A stretch of 64,000 bases of DNA, taken from contig CM055728.1 of assembly GCA_029465975.1 (NCBI GenBank), positions 7,981,689 to 8,045,688 on the forward strand, written 5' to 3'. Positions 32,254-42,592 of this stretch are shown piece after piece (the stretch's first letter is position 1; each line of letters opens with the position of its first letter). The translations under genes were made by a program, and so were the position numbers. The notes beneath the pieces were generated by a model. The model was given only the letters and a program-made list of their open reading frames with translations. It was not told the DNA's origin and searched no databases. This stretch comes from Dallia pectoralis (lineage: Eukaryota > Chordata > Actinopteri > Esociformes > Umbridae).

Positions 32254-32749
32254 TGTAATGAATACACTCGGAACCAGGAGGGCGGATCCAATCGCAGATT
32301 TGCGATATGTTTATTAAACACAGACAAGGAAAATGCAATAAACGTGGTCAGGCAGGCGTGGGTCGAAACGGGAGGTCAGAGTCCGAAGAAGGCACCGTGG
32401 GGCAAGGCGTGGAGCGTAGTCAAAGGAGCAGGCAATGGTCAAGGGCAGGAATCACTAAAAGGCACAAAAGGAATAGGCAAACTCGGAGTAATCAAAGGAC
32501 GAAAAGCAAGGACTGGTACACGGAAAAACTTACTAGGGAGATCTCGATACAACGCTTAGTATGTCGGCAAAACAAACAATACCTCGCACTGGCTGAAATT
32601 CTGAACACACCTAAATACCAGAATTGATTACCACCAACAGGTGTGCTCAGAACTCAGGTGAATTAGATCTGGTCTGATGACTCCCCCTCTCTGTTGATCG
32701 GGGGAGTGTCAGACTCTGACTAGAGTAACCCAAACCCCTGTTTATCACA
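32254..32749 (-). repeat. 5' LTR of gypsy element 2
   Basis: 496 bp. Compared with the other LTR I see one C/A difference near 32322 and an AA/GG difference near 32523. Confidence 0.92.
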
Positions 32750-32754
32750 GGTAC

Positions 32755-35220
32755 CTTGTATGAGACCTGAAGAGGTCAGTTCAGAGAATACCTGCTGCTA
32801 TCATAGATCCTCCATAACCTCATAACCATGGTTCTACTTTTTGGATCCAGATCATTGTTTTTGTATTGAATGCATTCACAGAGAAAATAATAAGGATTTG
32901 TTGTACTATATAGCATTTACTTTTGTGTATTTTCGTGGGGGGGGGGGGCGTGTTCAGCATTACATCCACCTTGGAGTTAAATCGATTCTGCCTCTGGAAC
33001 GCTTTGCAATTGGCTGCCACTAGCAGGCCGGTTCGATTGTGATGATCCAGAGGTGTTACAATGTGAACTGTGATAGAGATGATCATTAAAACAATCCATT
33101 CATGTGCCACATAAGCCTCTGTACATAAAGCGCCACACAGACAAGGCAAGGGCCCCTACACTGTTGGTGCACATTTCTTCTGCTCTACTTTGTATCTGGG
33201 TCGATTCACTCATGCAGCCTAAAGTGCCTAAAGTTTTTTTTATCTGTACCTAAAAAATTAGTAGCGGGGGTTAAAGTTCACTGTCACTGCTTTCCCTCAT
33301 AGGAAAGTTGTTTGTCAGATTATGGTCATCGATGATGTCGCTGCAATCGCGTATTAAAAGTTTGCTTTCTTTTTTAATTCCAAGGCAAAACTTTTGCCAG
33401 TCTTTGATCCCCATAGAAGTAAAACTGCATTCACATTGTAAGTGCAACCGTGCCATGTCAACAGGCTTTTTAAAGTGCAGTAAGAGGAAAGATTTCTCAA
33501 AAGCACATCAATTATGTCCCCGCATTCCTTAAGCCCTATGATTAGATGTTTATCTGTAACTCAACAATCCCAGCTCAATGGTGATCTTAAAAGCGATGAC
33601 AACAATAAATAAACATATCCCTCGCACCCAAACGTTGGTTCACTTAAAATACCTTGAGTCTTGACACTTGGCTGTGAGCTTTGTGTACATGGTCCTTTTA
33701 TGTGTCTTTCACCAGTTCACCACAGATGACTATAATAAGGCCTTCAAGCCAATGCAAAGGGTGACATCTATTCATCTGTCATCTATTCAGTGGGACACTG
33801 TATTCTTCATTGTGCTCATTCACTGTTATAACTTTCAGTGAACAACAATGATTCACACTAGCAATGAGTACTTAATCCTTTATTCTTCTTGATACATGTA
33901 TAGTGTATCTGTTTATTTAATGCATTTTCCTTTTCCTCTATATCGTGTTTCGGACGCATAGGCCTACGTGAGATGGTGGTGGCTCGACACATTGACAGTT
34001 ACATTCCAGTTAGGTTTATTGTCAACCAGTGAATGAACAGCAACTTCTCCACCTTCAGCACGCACAGAAACCTCTTTGAAGAGGCGTTATTTAAGAACCT
34101 CACAGTTGTTCTTGTCGACATTATTATCAATTACATTTAAAGAACCTTTTTGAACACCTTTGACACCAGATAAGAAGTCATACTGCATTCAAATTGTTAG
34201 TGGAAAGGTGCCTTGTCGACCGACTGATTGCCTTAAGTGCAGTAAGAGGAAAACAACATTAAATGCACATTACTTAGGTAAACAAATTTACAAGAAAGAT
34301 ATTCCAATATATTTTTCACTGTTTGAAAGTATCAATATCGAAACATGCAACAACTACCAATGGTTTTTAAAAACAATTCAAACTTTAAAGGGGCACTGTG
34401 TGAAATATTGCCTAAACAAGAACACAACTTGCCTCCTTTCTGTCTTCTTCTACCAAACGAGACCAGTATAGTACGAGCTTGACCAGGGTGGTTTAGGGTG
34501 GGATAGTATTGCAAGGGAAGAAAGCAAGTTAAAAAGTCTGTGTGAAACAAGTTAAACAAGTCACCTTTAAACAAGTCAGTGTAAACTGACAGACAAGTCG
34601 GCAGTGACATTTAAATGGAGAACATGTGGGTCACTGATTAATTTTGTAGCCATTTTTTATTTGAAACATTAGGTGCAGGTGTCTACTGGTCATGTTTGAT
34701 TATTTTTATGCAAATAGTACAGTAATCATTTGACATATTTAATGAAATAATGCTTACCAGCTGTCTACGTAAAATCTCCTCAGCACTGTTTTGATTTGTT
34801 TTAACTGGAAAAGAAAGACGCAGGTGCTGCAACATCATAACATCTAAGTGGCTAATCAAGATAGAAAACGATGCAGTGAAAACCAACACAATTAAAATTT
34901 TAATTATGTTCTCATGTTTTTACAACAAATGCAAATACCTTAATAAAATATTACAAACACTCACTTCATAAATTACAAATCCTAAGGTAGCTGATCACTG
35001 TAATCCAGAATGTCTAGGACTGTGCCTTCGGCCACCATAATGACAGATTTTTGTGCTAAATCATTACCTTTTGTGTGTCGTTTTTGGCAACATCTACATT
35101 ATACATGTTTTATTGTAAAGTAGTTCAGGTACTGAAAGATAATGTAACGTTTGTTCCAGGAAAAACATGTGAATCTCTGAAGGAGGAAAAAGGAAAAAGA
35201 AAAAACCCACAAAAATACTA
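32755..35220. other. Intergenic, with a duplicated 100-bp segment
   Basis: No gene recognised. Two related segments about 750 bp apart, near 33395-33512 and 34148-34272, share GAAGT(A/C)A(A/T)ACTGCATTCA and AAGTGCAGTAAGAGGAAA. A poly-G run lies near 32937. The rest is unassigned. Confidence 0.6.
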
Positions 35221-35490
35221 GGTGGCGCTGGCTGCAGTTTTGTGGCAGAAGGTGTTGCTTGCTGCAGCTCCATGGCAGTAGGTGGCGCTGGCTGCTGCAT
35301 CGTGGCAGAATGTGGCACTGGCTGCAGCTCCATGGTAGTAGTGGCGCTGGCTGAAGCTCCAGGGCAGTAGGTGGCGCTGGCTGCAGCTCCAGGGCAGTAG
35401 GTGGCGCTGGCTGCAGCTCCAGGGCAGTAGGTAGCGCTGGCTGCAGCTTCAGGCAAGTAGGTTGCACTGGCTTTAGCTCCAGGGCATAGT
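35221..35490. repeat. 30-bp minisatellite
   Basis: Eight or nine imperfect units of TGGCGCTGGCTGCAGCTCCA followed by GGGCAGTAGG. The period is a multiple of three, so two long minus-strand frames rich in Ala/Pro/Leu/Gln run across it; I do not regard these as genes. Confidence 0.92.
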
Positions 35491-36389
35491 GGTCTAGGAG
35501 CTGGCACCAGGCATGGATGGTGTTCTGGAGCCTCCTGCTGGCTGTGTCCAGCAGGTTAAAAAATCCATATGGAGTCCTCCTTTGCAACCCTCCTTTGGAA
35601 CCCTTTTTGCCCCCCCAAAAAAAAAGTTTTTGCGGCAGCCTTGGGGTTCTGCAGGAACCGGATCCTCGTAGAGGCACCTCCCTGCCCCATCTTGATTTTA
35701 GGTGTAGCTGGGACTAGCCGGCCACCTTGCGTAGAGCCTCCTCATCATGCGACGAGAGGGAGTGGGATTAATTCCAATTGTGCTTGATTCTTACAGCTCT
35801 GCTGCGTCGTGTTGAGGGTTTGATTGTTTAGTGCCAGTGTGAAAGTAGGTTTGATTTGTTGCTTTGTGTTTTTGTCTTTGATTTGTGGTCATTAATTAAA
35901 AACCTGTTGTTGCACCAAAAGCTCTGTGAATGCCTCCTCCCTCAGCAACCAACAACTGTGACATTTAGCTTAAAAGAAAAACACTATGCTAAAAAAAATG
36001 CTAACTGATTATTCTGTTCTTTGAACCAGTATATCATGTCTCATTTGTGATAAAATGTGTGGATTTATTTTTACAAATGGGTTAGGGTTCGGGTTAGGTA
36101 AAATGTACATTTATTTATTTATAATAGAAAGGACAGAGTTTTTTTTGTAACTCGTCATGCTGATAAAAGCCTAATCTCCCAATGGGATATTACAAAATCA
36201 AATCTTATTTACAAATATGTCAATGGAGTTGCCCCTTTGTGTTTCTTTTTGTTAACACGAGCAAATAACAATTGTATAGAAGAATAGAATGAGTAAGGCT
36301 GTGATTCTTCTGATCCAGAATAACGTTGTTTACACATTTCTATTATTTTGAATATTTATCCCATACACTTTTAAAAAGGGGCCAGACTA
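35491..36389. other. Intergenic, LTR-like tail
   Basis: At about 35790-35962 the sequence has AATTAAAAACCTG and an AACAACTGTGACA end that looks like the end of a fish LTR, without a partner. The rest has no recognised feature. Confidence 0.4.
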
Positions 36390-36392
36390 AGA

Positions 36393-37181
36393 ATGGTTCA
36401 CCAAGACCCCATGAAAGATCGAGGAAAAAGGAGCGAGACCCTGCCTGGAGGAAGCCCAGGGCCCTCGTCTGGAGCCAGGCCCAGACGGCGGGCTCGAAAG
36501 CGAGCGTCTGGTGGCCGGGTTTGCCACGGAGCCCGGCCGGGCACAGCCCGAACGAGATACGTGGCATCTCTCTCCTCTCCATCCTGTGGGCCCACCACTC
36601 ACAGGAACAACCGCAGGGGTCGGGTGCGCTGTCATATGGGTGGCAGTGAAGGTGGGGGGTCTCGACGGATCAGACCCGGGCGGCAGAAGCTTGCTTTGGG
36701 GACGTGGAGCGTCACCTCACTGGGGGGGAAGGAGCCAGAACTTGTGCGTGAGGTGGAGCGATACCAGTTGGATCTGGTGGGACTTACCTCTACGCACAAC
36801 CGTGGCTCTGGAACCTTACTCCTGGATAGGGGTTGGACTCTGTTCTTCTCTGGAGTTGCCCAGGGTGAGAGGCGGCGGGCTGGTGTGGGGATACTCACGA
36901 GCCCACGTCTGAGCACGGTGGTGTTGGAGTTTACCCCGGTGGATGAGAGGTTTGCCTCCCTACGCCTAAGGGTGGTGGGGGGGAAAACTCTGACTGTTGT
37001 TTGTGCTTATGCACCAAACAGCAGTTCGGAGTATTCAGCCTTCTTGGAGACCCTGAAGGGAGTCCTATATAGGGCTCCAGTAGGGGACTCCATCATTCTG
37101 CTGGGTGACTTCAACGCACATGTGGGCAACGATGGAGACACCTGGAGAGGCGTGATTGGGAGGAACGGCCTCCTGATCTAA
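36393..37181 (+). CDS. RTE LINE: endonuclease domain ORF (fragment)
   Basis: 262 residues, stopped by a one-base frame change just after GVIGRNGL. It includes the GTWSVTSL start of the endonuclease fold, CAYAPNSS and GDFNAHVG. The first 100 residues are Arg/Gly/Pro-rich and of unknown role. Confidence 0.75.
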   Translation: MVHQDPMKDRGKRSETLPGGSPGPSSGARPRRRARKRASGGRVCHGARPGTARTRYVASLSSPSCGPTTHRNNRRGRVRCHMGGSEGGGSRRIRPGRQKLALGTWSVTSLGGKEPELVREVERYQLDLVGLTSTHNRGSGTLLLDRGWTLFFSGVAQGERRRAGVGILTSPRLSTVVLEFTPVDERFASLRLRVVGGKTLTVVCAYAPNSSSEYSAFLETLKGVLYRAPVGDSIILLGDFNAHVGNDGDTWRGVIGRNGLLI

Positions 37182-37195
37182 ACCCGAGCGGTCGT

Positions 37196-38380
37196 TTGTT
37201 ATTGGACTTCTGTGCTAGTCATGGATTGTCTATAACAAACACCATGTTCGAACATAAGGAGGCGCATAAGTGTACATGGTACCAGAGCACCCTAGGCCGA
37301 AGGTCAATGATCGATTTTGTAATCGTATCGGCTGATCTAAGGCCGCATGTTTTGGACACTCGGGTGAAGAGAGGGGCAGAGCTGTCAACTGATCACCATC
37401 TGGTAGTGAGTTGGATCAGAGGGTGGGGAAAGACTTTGGACAGACCAGGTAAGCCCAAACGGGTAGTGCGGGTGAACTGGGAACGTCTGGAGGAGGCCCC
37501 TGTCCGAAAGATCTTTAACTCACACCTCCGGCGGAGCTTTTCAGGCATCCCTGTGGAGGTTGGGGGCATTGAACCTGAGTGGGCAATGTTCAAAGCTTCT
37601 ATTGCTGAAGCTGCGGCGGTGAGCTGTGGTCTCAAGGTCCTAGGTGCCTCAAGGGGTGGTAACCCTAGAACACCGTGGTGGACCACGGTGGTCAGGGAAG
37701 CTGTCCGACTGAAGAAGGAGGCCTTCAGGGATATGCTAGCCCTGGGGACTCCGGAGGCAGTTGCAGGGTACCGACAGGCCCGAAGGGCTGCAGCCGCTGC
37801 CGTGTCAGAGGCAAAGCAGCGGGTGTGGGAGAAGTTTGGAGAAGCTATGGAGAAGGACTTTCGGTTGGCACCAAAATGCTTCTGGAAAACTGTTCGGCAC
37901 CTCAGAAGGGGAAAACGGGGAACCATCCAAGCTGTGTACAGTAAGGATGGGACACTGTTGACCTCAACTGATGATGTGATCGGGCGCTGGAAAGAGCATT
38001 TTGAGGAGCTCCTGAATCCGACCTACACGCCCTCTAGTACAGAGGCAGAGCTGGAGGCTGATGGAGGGTCATCGTCAGTTTCCCTGGGGGAAGTCGCTGA
38101 GGTAGTCAAACAACTCCACAGTGGCAAAGCCCCAGGGACTGATGAGATTCGTCCAGAAATGCTAAAAGCTTTGGGTGGGGAAGGGCTGTCTTGGTTGACA
38201 CGCCTCTTCAACATTGCATGGAAGTCTGGGACAGTGCCAGAGGAGTGGCAGACCGGGGTGGTGGTTCCCCTCTTTAAAAGGGGGACCAGAGAGTGTGTGC
38301 CAATTACAGAGGTATCACACTCCTCAGCCTCCCTGGTAAAGTGTACTCCAAAGTGCTGGAAAGGAGGGTTCGGCCAATAG
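37196..38380 (+). CDS. RTE LINE: endonuclease end and RT N-terminal part (fragment)
   Basis: About 394 residues. LLDFCASHGLSITNT and STDHHLVVSW complete the endonuclease. The linker and RT region 1-2 follow, with GKAPGTDEIRPEMLK and WKSGTVPEEWQTGVVVP. The last 28 residues are out of frame after a break near 38.29 kb. Confidence 0.75.
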   Translation: MLLDFCASHGLSITNTMFEHKEAHKCTWYQSTLGRRSMIDFVIVSADLRPHVLDTRVKRGAELSTDHHLVVSWIRGWGKTLDRPGKPKRVVRVNWERLEEAPVRKIFNSHLRRSFSGIPVEVGGIEPEWAMFKASIAEAAAVSCGLKVLGASRGGNPRTPWWTTVVREAVRLKKEAFRDMLALGTPEAVAGYRQARRAAAAAVSEAKQRVWEKFGEAMEKDFRLAPKCFWKTVRHLRRGKRGTIQAVYSKDGTLLTSTDDVIGRWKEHFEELLNPTYTPSSTEAELEADGGSSSVSLGEVAEVVKQLHSGKAPGTDEIRPEMLKALGGEGLSWLTRLFNIAWKSGTVPEEWQTGVVVPLFKRGTRECVPITEVSHSSASLVKCTPKCWKGGFGQ

Positions 38381-38405
38381 TCGAACCTCAGATTGAAGAG
38401 GAACA

Positions 38406-38810
38406 ATGCGGTTTTCGTCCTGGCCGGGAACCACGGACCAGCTCTTTACTCTCGCAAGGATCCTGGAGGGGGCCTGGGAGTATGCCCATCCAGTCTACAT
38501 GTGTTTTGTGGATCTGGAGAAGGCGTATGACCGGGTACCCCGGGATCTTTTGTGGGAGGTGCTGCGGGAGTATGGGGTGAGGGGGTCTCTTCTCAGGGCC
38601 ATCCAATCTCTGTACGCTCAAAGCATGAGCTGTGTCCGTGTCCTCGGCAGTAAGTCGGATTCGTTCCAGGTGGGGGTTGGCCTCCGCCAGGGCTGCGCTT
38701 TGTCACCAATCCTGTTTGTAATATTCATGGACAGGATATCAAGGCGTAGTCATGGGGGAGGGGTTCCCGTTCGGTGGGCTGATGGTCACATCACTGCTTT
38801 TTGCGGATGA
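38406..38810 (+). CDS. RTE LINE: central RT palm (fragment)
   Basis: Contains FVDLEKAYDRVP, carrying the first catalytic Asp, and GLRQGCALSPILF. A break near 38.74 kb moves the FADD box to the next frame. Confidence 0.75.
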   Translation: MRFSSWPGTTDQLFTLARILEGAWEYAHPVYMCFVDLEKAYDRVPRDLLWEVLREYGVRGSLLRAIQSLYAQSMSCVRVLGSKSDSFQVGVGLRQGCALSPILFVIFMDRISRRSHGGGVPVRWADGHITAFCG

Positions 38811-39531
38811 TGTGGTCCTGATGGCCTCATCGGTCGGTGACCTTCAGCACTCACTGGATCGGTTCGCAGCCGAGTGTGAAGCGGCTGGGATGAGGGTTAG
38901 CACCTCTAAATCTGAGGCCATGACTCTCAGCAGGAAACCGGTGGAGTGCCTACTCCGGGTAGGGAATGAGTCCTTACTCCAAGTGAAGGAGTTCAAGTAC
39001 CTCGGGGTCTTGTTCGCGAGTGAGGGAACAATGGAGCGGGAGATTGGTCGGAGGATCGGAGCAGCGGGGGCGGTGTTGCATTCGCTTCACCGCACCGTTG
39101 TGACGAAAAGAGAGCTGAGCCGAAAGGCAAAGCTCTCGATCTACCGGTCAATCTTTGTTCCTACCCTCACCTATGGTCATGAAAGCTGGGTCATGACCGA
39201 AAGAACGAGATTGCGGGTACAAGCGGCCGAAATGGGTTTTCTCAGAAAGGTGGCTGGCCTCTCCCTTAGGGATAGGGTGAGAAGCTCAGTCATCCGAGAG
39301 GAACTCGGAGTAGAGCCGCTGCTCCTTTGCATAGAAAGGAGCCAGTTGAGGTGGTTCGGGCATCTTGTACGAATGCCACCTGGGCGCCTCCCTAGAGAGG
39401 TGTTCCAGGCACGTCCAGCTGGGAGGAGACCTCGGGGAAGACCCAGGACTAGGTGGAGAGGTTATATCTCCACACTGGCCTGGGAACGCCTCGGGATTCC
39501 CCAGTCAGAGCTGGCTAATGTTGCCCGGTAA
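38752..39531 (+). CDS. RTE LINE: RT thumb and C-terminal region (fragment)
   Basis: Begins just before the FADDVVLM catalytic box, then YLGVLF, YRSIFVPTLTYGHESWV, LRWFGHLVRMPPGRLP and an Arg-rich end. This C-terminal block is characteristic of RTE/Rex3 proteins. Confidence 0.78.
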   Translation: MGEGFPFGGLMVTSLLFADDVVLMASSVGDLQHSLDRFAAECEAAGMRVSTSKSEAMTLSRKPVECLLRVGNESLLQVKEFKYLGVLFASEGTMEREIGRRIGAAGAVLHSLHRTVVTKRELSRKAKLSIYRSIFVPTLTYGHESWVMTERTRLRVQAAEMGFLRKVAGLSLRDRVRSSVIREELGVEPLLLCIERSQLRWFGHLVRMPPGRLPREVFQARPAGRRPRGRPRTRWRGYISTLAWERLGIPQSELANVAR

Positions 39532-39617
39532 AGGGAAGTTTGGGGTCCCCTGCTAGAGCTGCTACCCCCGCGACCCGACCCCGGATAAGCGGTTGAAGAT
39601 GAGATGAGATGAGAGAT

Positions 39618-40394
39618 GACATTTATACCTTGGTGGACAACTATAAGCTTTGCAATCCTTATATATACATTTACTCGTTTTTCTTACTGTAAAACCAAAA
39701 GCTAAAAAAACACCTTTTTTACACTTCATTTTATTTTGGAAATATGAAAGAACTCACTTTATGCTTTGCCTTGCACAATTCATTCACTATGAATACAGAC
39801 AGAATTATTTCAGTTAATTTTAATGATTGTTTGTTTATTAATTGTGTTTAATATTGGATAATAGGAATTTCTTCTAGAAACAATTATTCTGTCATTGTAT
39901 TTGTGGCATGCAAATACAACACTGCAGAGACTTTACCTTTTAGGTGGGCTGTGTTTTTTGAGAAGCAACATAAAGATTATGAGTATAGCATGATTCGCAA
40001 ACTGTTCGCTTCCCCTTTTAGAAATTGACACAATTACAAGTGTCAGATCAATAAGAGCTCTGTAGAAACCAGTATCTGCTTGGACCATCTGTGTCTGTAT
40101 TCAACTAATTCCATCTGGAATTAACAAGCATCAGAAAATACCCAGCTAGATTTTTATATTGAATCTACCTATGACAGTTATTCAAATTGAATCAAGAAAC
40201 ATCTGGAGATCAAGTATGTTTTTTTCACTTTTTTGATTAATTTACATTATTTTACATTATTGTCTTATGTACCTTCCCCTGACAGTTTACCCCCATGGGA
40301 AAGAGGGGGGAGTTAGGGTTAGGCTCTCAGTAGCAGGGGTTTGAGTAACAGCTGATAACAATAGAGTAGACATTTAGTGTGTGATTTCCCACAG
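39618..40394. other. Upstream flank of ABHD6
   Basis: AT-rich, no gene or transposon recognised. It should contain the intron before the first coding exon of ABHD6, since 40385-40394 is a clear TTTCCCACAG acceptor. The non-coding first exon and promoter were not located. Confidence 0.5.
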
Positions 40395-40526
40395 GTTAGC
40401 CATGGCTGCAGATATGGATATGGTGAACTTGTTGGTCATTGCTGGAGCAACGCTAGCCATTCCTATCCTCGCTTTTGTGGCCTTGTTTATCTTCTGGCCT
40501 TCAGCCCTCATCAAAATATACTACTG
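40395..40526 (+). CDS. abhd6: ABHD6 first coding exon: membrane anchor
   Basis: Acceptor TTTCCCACAG at 40394; ATG at 40402 in the context GTTAGCCATGG. It codes MAADMDMVNLLVIAGATLAI then PILAFVALFIFWPSALIKIYY, a single hydrophobic span of about 20 residues near the N-terminus. The donor after 40526 splits the following Trp codon. The seven bases 40395-40401 are 5' UTR. Confidence 0.95.
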
Positions 40527-40738
40527 GTACAGTATCATTTTGTCTTATACATCTCTTGTGTGATGTACAACATCTAATCTGCAGCTTGTTGTCAGTTATA
40601 TAAATTACAATTGAAGGTTGCTAGTGGGAGGGATATGCTTTGGGACCTTTTCAAATCTTTAGGACATCTGCATCTTCAAATGAGTATAAACTGGCTAATT
40701 ATAAATGTGTAATTATTAATTATTGACCCACAGAGCAG

Positions 40739-40802
40739 TTGGTGTAGCTCAGTGGTAGAGTGCGTGCTTTGGTGTATGATGTCCTGGGTTCAATCCCCAG
40801 CT
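40739..40802 (+). pseudogene. tRNA-Ala-like pseudogene or tRNA-derived SINE head
   Basis: GGTGTAGCTCAGTGGTAGAG is a good box A with D-arm, and GGGTTCAATCCCC is a good box B. The acceptor stem does not pair and the anticodon arm is disturbed. It resembles tRNA-Ala but cannot be a working tRNA. It lies in ABHD6 intron 1. Confidence 0.6.
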
Positions 40803-41023
40803 TTTTTAAATTGACTGTTTACCCAACTTAGTTAATTGAAACACCACTGTTGTTTTTGTTCAAGCCAATTCCACAAAAACATGTAGTGCCTAGTAGGGAC
40901 CATGTACAAAAGGTCATTACTAAACAGAATCCATTTTGGAATAAGGCTACTTTCCGGATGCACTGTACAATTCTGAATGTTGTGCTGCTGCCATTATTCG
41001 ATAATAAAGAGATGCTTTTTAGT

Positions 41024-41337
41024 GAACAGTAAATTGTAACACTTTCACACTAACATTCGGTTGTGAACAGTAAATTGTAACACTTTCACACTAGCATTAT
41101 GGTGTGAACAGTAAATTGTAACACTTTCACACTAGCATTATGGTGTGAACAGTAAATTGTAACACTTTCACACTAGCATTATGGTGTGAACAGTAAATTG
41201 TAACACTTTCACACTAGCATTATGGTGTGGACAGTAAATTGTAACACTTTCACACTAGCATTATGGTGTGAACAGTAAATTGTAACACTTTCACACTAAC
41301 ATTCGGTTGTGAACAGTAAATTGTAACACTTTCACAA
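41024..41337. repeat. 41-bp satellite array in ABHD6 intron 1
   Basis: About 7.6 copies of a 41-bp unit starting GAACAGTAAATTGTAACACT then TTCACACTAGCATTATGGTGT. The first and last full units share a CTAACATTCGGTTGT variant that the inner units lack. Confidence 0.95.
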
Positions 41338-41379
41338 TATTTTTAGGGATATTTTTCAAAGCTCTGGTCATCTTATAGC

Positions 41380-41645
41380 TGTTGTTTACCTTGGTTGAAC
41401 CAGCCAAGCCAGCCAACACCTGTGGTTTCTTATATACGGTGTGGCCCCCATCCTCCCCTGACCTCAACCCTATTGACAACCTTTGGAGCATCCTCACGCA
41501 AAAGACCTATGAGGGTGGGAGGCAGTTCGCATCAAAACAGCAACCCTGGGAGGCTATTCTGACATCCTGCAAGGAAATTCAAGCAGAAACTCTCCATAAA
41601 CTTACAAGTTTAATGGATGCAAGAATTGTGAAGGTGATATAAAAA
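41380..41645 (+). mobile_element. Tc1/mariner-like transposase C-terminal fragment
   Basis: The plus strand reads WPPSSPDLNPIDNLWSIL, then WEAILTSCKEIQAETLHKL and SLMDARIVKVI. The DLNPI(D/E)NLW motif carries the last acidic residue of the DDE triad, here Asp rather than Glu. Only the C-terminus remains. The following part of intron 1 (41646-42269) has no other named feature. Confidence 0.72.
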
Positions 41646-42269
41646 AGGTGTCCTATGTTAAAAGTTAACTTGCCCTGTTAAGATGTGTTTGATTGAAATA
41701 GCTTTTGATTTCAGTAAATATGACCTCATAATGCTGCAAATTCAACAAATTGCCAACAAATAACCATTTTCACTTCTTTACAACCTATAAAATGTTTTTT
41801 TTATTTTTTATTTGTTATTGGGTGGTTCGTTCAAGGAAATTCGACTTATAACCTGTAACTGTTGGTGAGTTGAAAATGATACTGAATGTCATTTGCATCT
41901 ACTATTTAGGAAAATTTGGGTAAAATACAAATTTGCATAATAATTTGGAACGCGGTGTAGTTTTATCGACTCATGATCAATAAAAACATTTGATATCCAA
42001 ACACGGTGTCCAGTGAGGCGATGAGCAAAGTGTCTAGCCTAGTCTTTTTATCTCGGCCATTAACAGCTACTTACTCCCTAAAGACTACCCACCACAAAAG
42101 GGCTGTTTAGATCAGCATGTTGATCTCTATATCTCCCAATGTAATAAATCATTATGTCATAAATCCTATTTCATGAGACTGTCTAATGAGGTATAAGTAG
42201 TGATTAATATTCATATGAGAGCATCCTCATGACCTCTACAATCTTCCACTAATATCTACCCCTCTGAAG

Positions 42270-42426
42270 GTACTGGAGGAGGACCCTGGGTCTGAAGGTG
42301 CGCTATGCAGACTGTGGAGGGTATCGCTTTTGTTACTCGTACAGAGCGAAGCCGGGGTATAGACCATCCATTCTCATGCTACATGGTTTTTCTACCCACA
42401 AAGACACATGGCTCACCGTGGTCAAG
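42270..42426 (+). CDS. abhd6: ABHD6 exon 2: oxyanion-hole strand
   Basis: 157 bp. It codes YWRRTLGLKVRYADCGGYRF, then PSILMLHGFSTHKDTWLTVV. LMLHGFS carries the HG oxyanion-hole motif of the alpha/beta-hydrolase fold. It ends in phase 0 after VVK. Confidence 0.94.
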
Positions 42427-42592
42427 GTAACAGACGGTGCTCATTATGTTGTAGGCTGGCCATAAATAGCAACTGATACTATATGTAGGTGTATTTCTAC
42501 CATTGTAATATTACAGGAGGTGCTGGCGGGTGTAGTTAATCCACATAGATGGGTAAAAATTAAGGTTTGTGACATGTAACTCTGGCATGTAG

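Larger units (their letters stand above)
27505..32749 (-). mobile_element. Ty3/gypsy LTR retrotransposon 2 (chromovirus type)
   Basis: A 5,245-bp element with 496-bp LTRs at 27505-28000 and 32254-32749 and GGTAC target duplications. On reading, the LTRs differ at only three bases. Transcribed on the minus strand. A polypurine tract with a run of 11 G abuts the 3' LTR (28003-28020). Domain order is gag, CCHC knuckle, protease, RT, RNase H, integrase, chromodomain. One frame change near 28.99 kb separates the integrase C-terminal half. No TGG-type tRNA-complementary primer site directly follows the 5' LTR. Confidence 0.94.
36390..39617 (+). mobile_element. RTE-clade LINE (Rex3-like), long but frame-broken
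   Basis: A near full-length non-LTR retrotransposon. It opens with an Arg-rich N-terminus, then an apurinic-like endonuclease (LALGTWSVTSL, GDFNAHVG, later LSTDHHLVV) and an RT with FVDLEKAYDRVPRDLLW, GLRQGCALSPILF and FADDVVLM. Frame changes occur near 37.17, 38.29, 38.43 and 38.74 kb. It ends in a GATGAGATGAGATGA simple tail at about 39596-39617, as in fish Rex3/RTE elements. No poly(A) and no clear target duplication were found. Confidence 0.88.

Noticed and set aside
32023..32559. 178-residue plus-strand frame and its twin at 27558-27878
   Set aside because: They lie in the LTR of gypsy element 2 and appear at both LTRs, so they are LTR sequence, not genes.
35094..35677. Two minus-strand Ala/Pro-rich frames of 137 and 192 residues
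   Set aside because: They run across a 30-bp minisatellite and have no splice or start context.
40739..40802. Functional tRNA-Ala gene
   Set aside because: The acceptor stem does not close and the anticodon arm is altered; only the internal promoter boxes are preserved.
41024..41337. CRISPR-like regular spacing
   Set aside because: Direct tandem satellite without unique spacers, in a fish intron.
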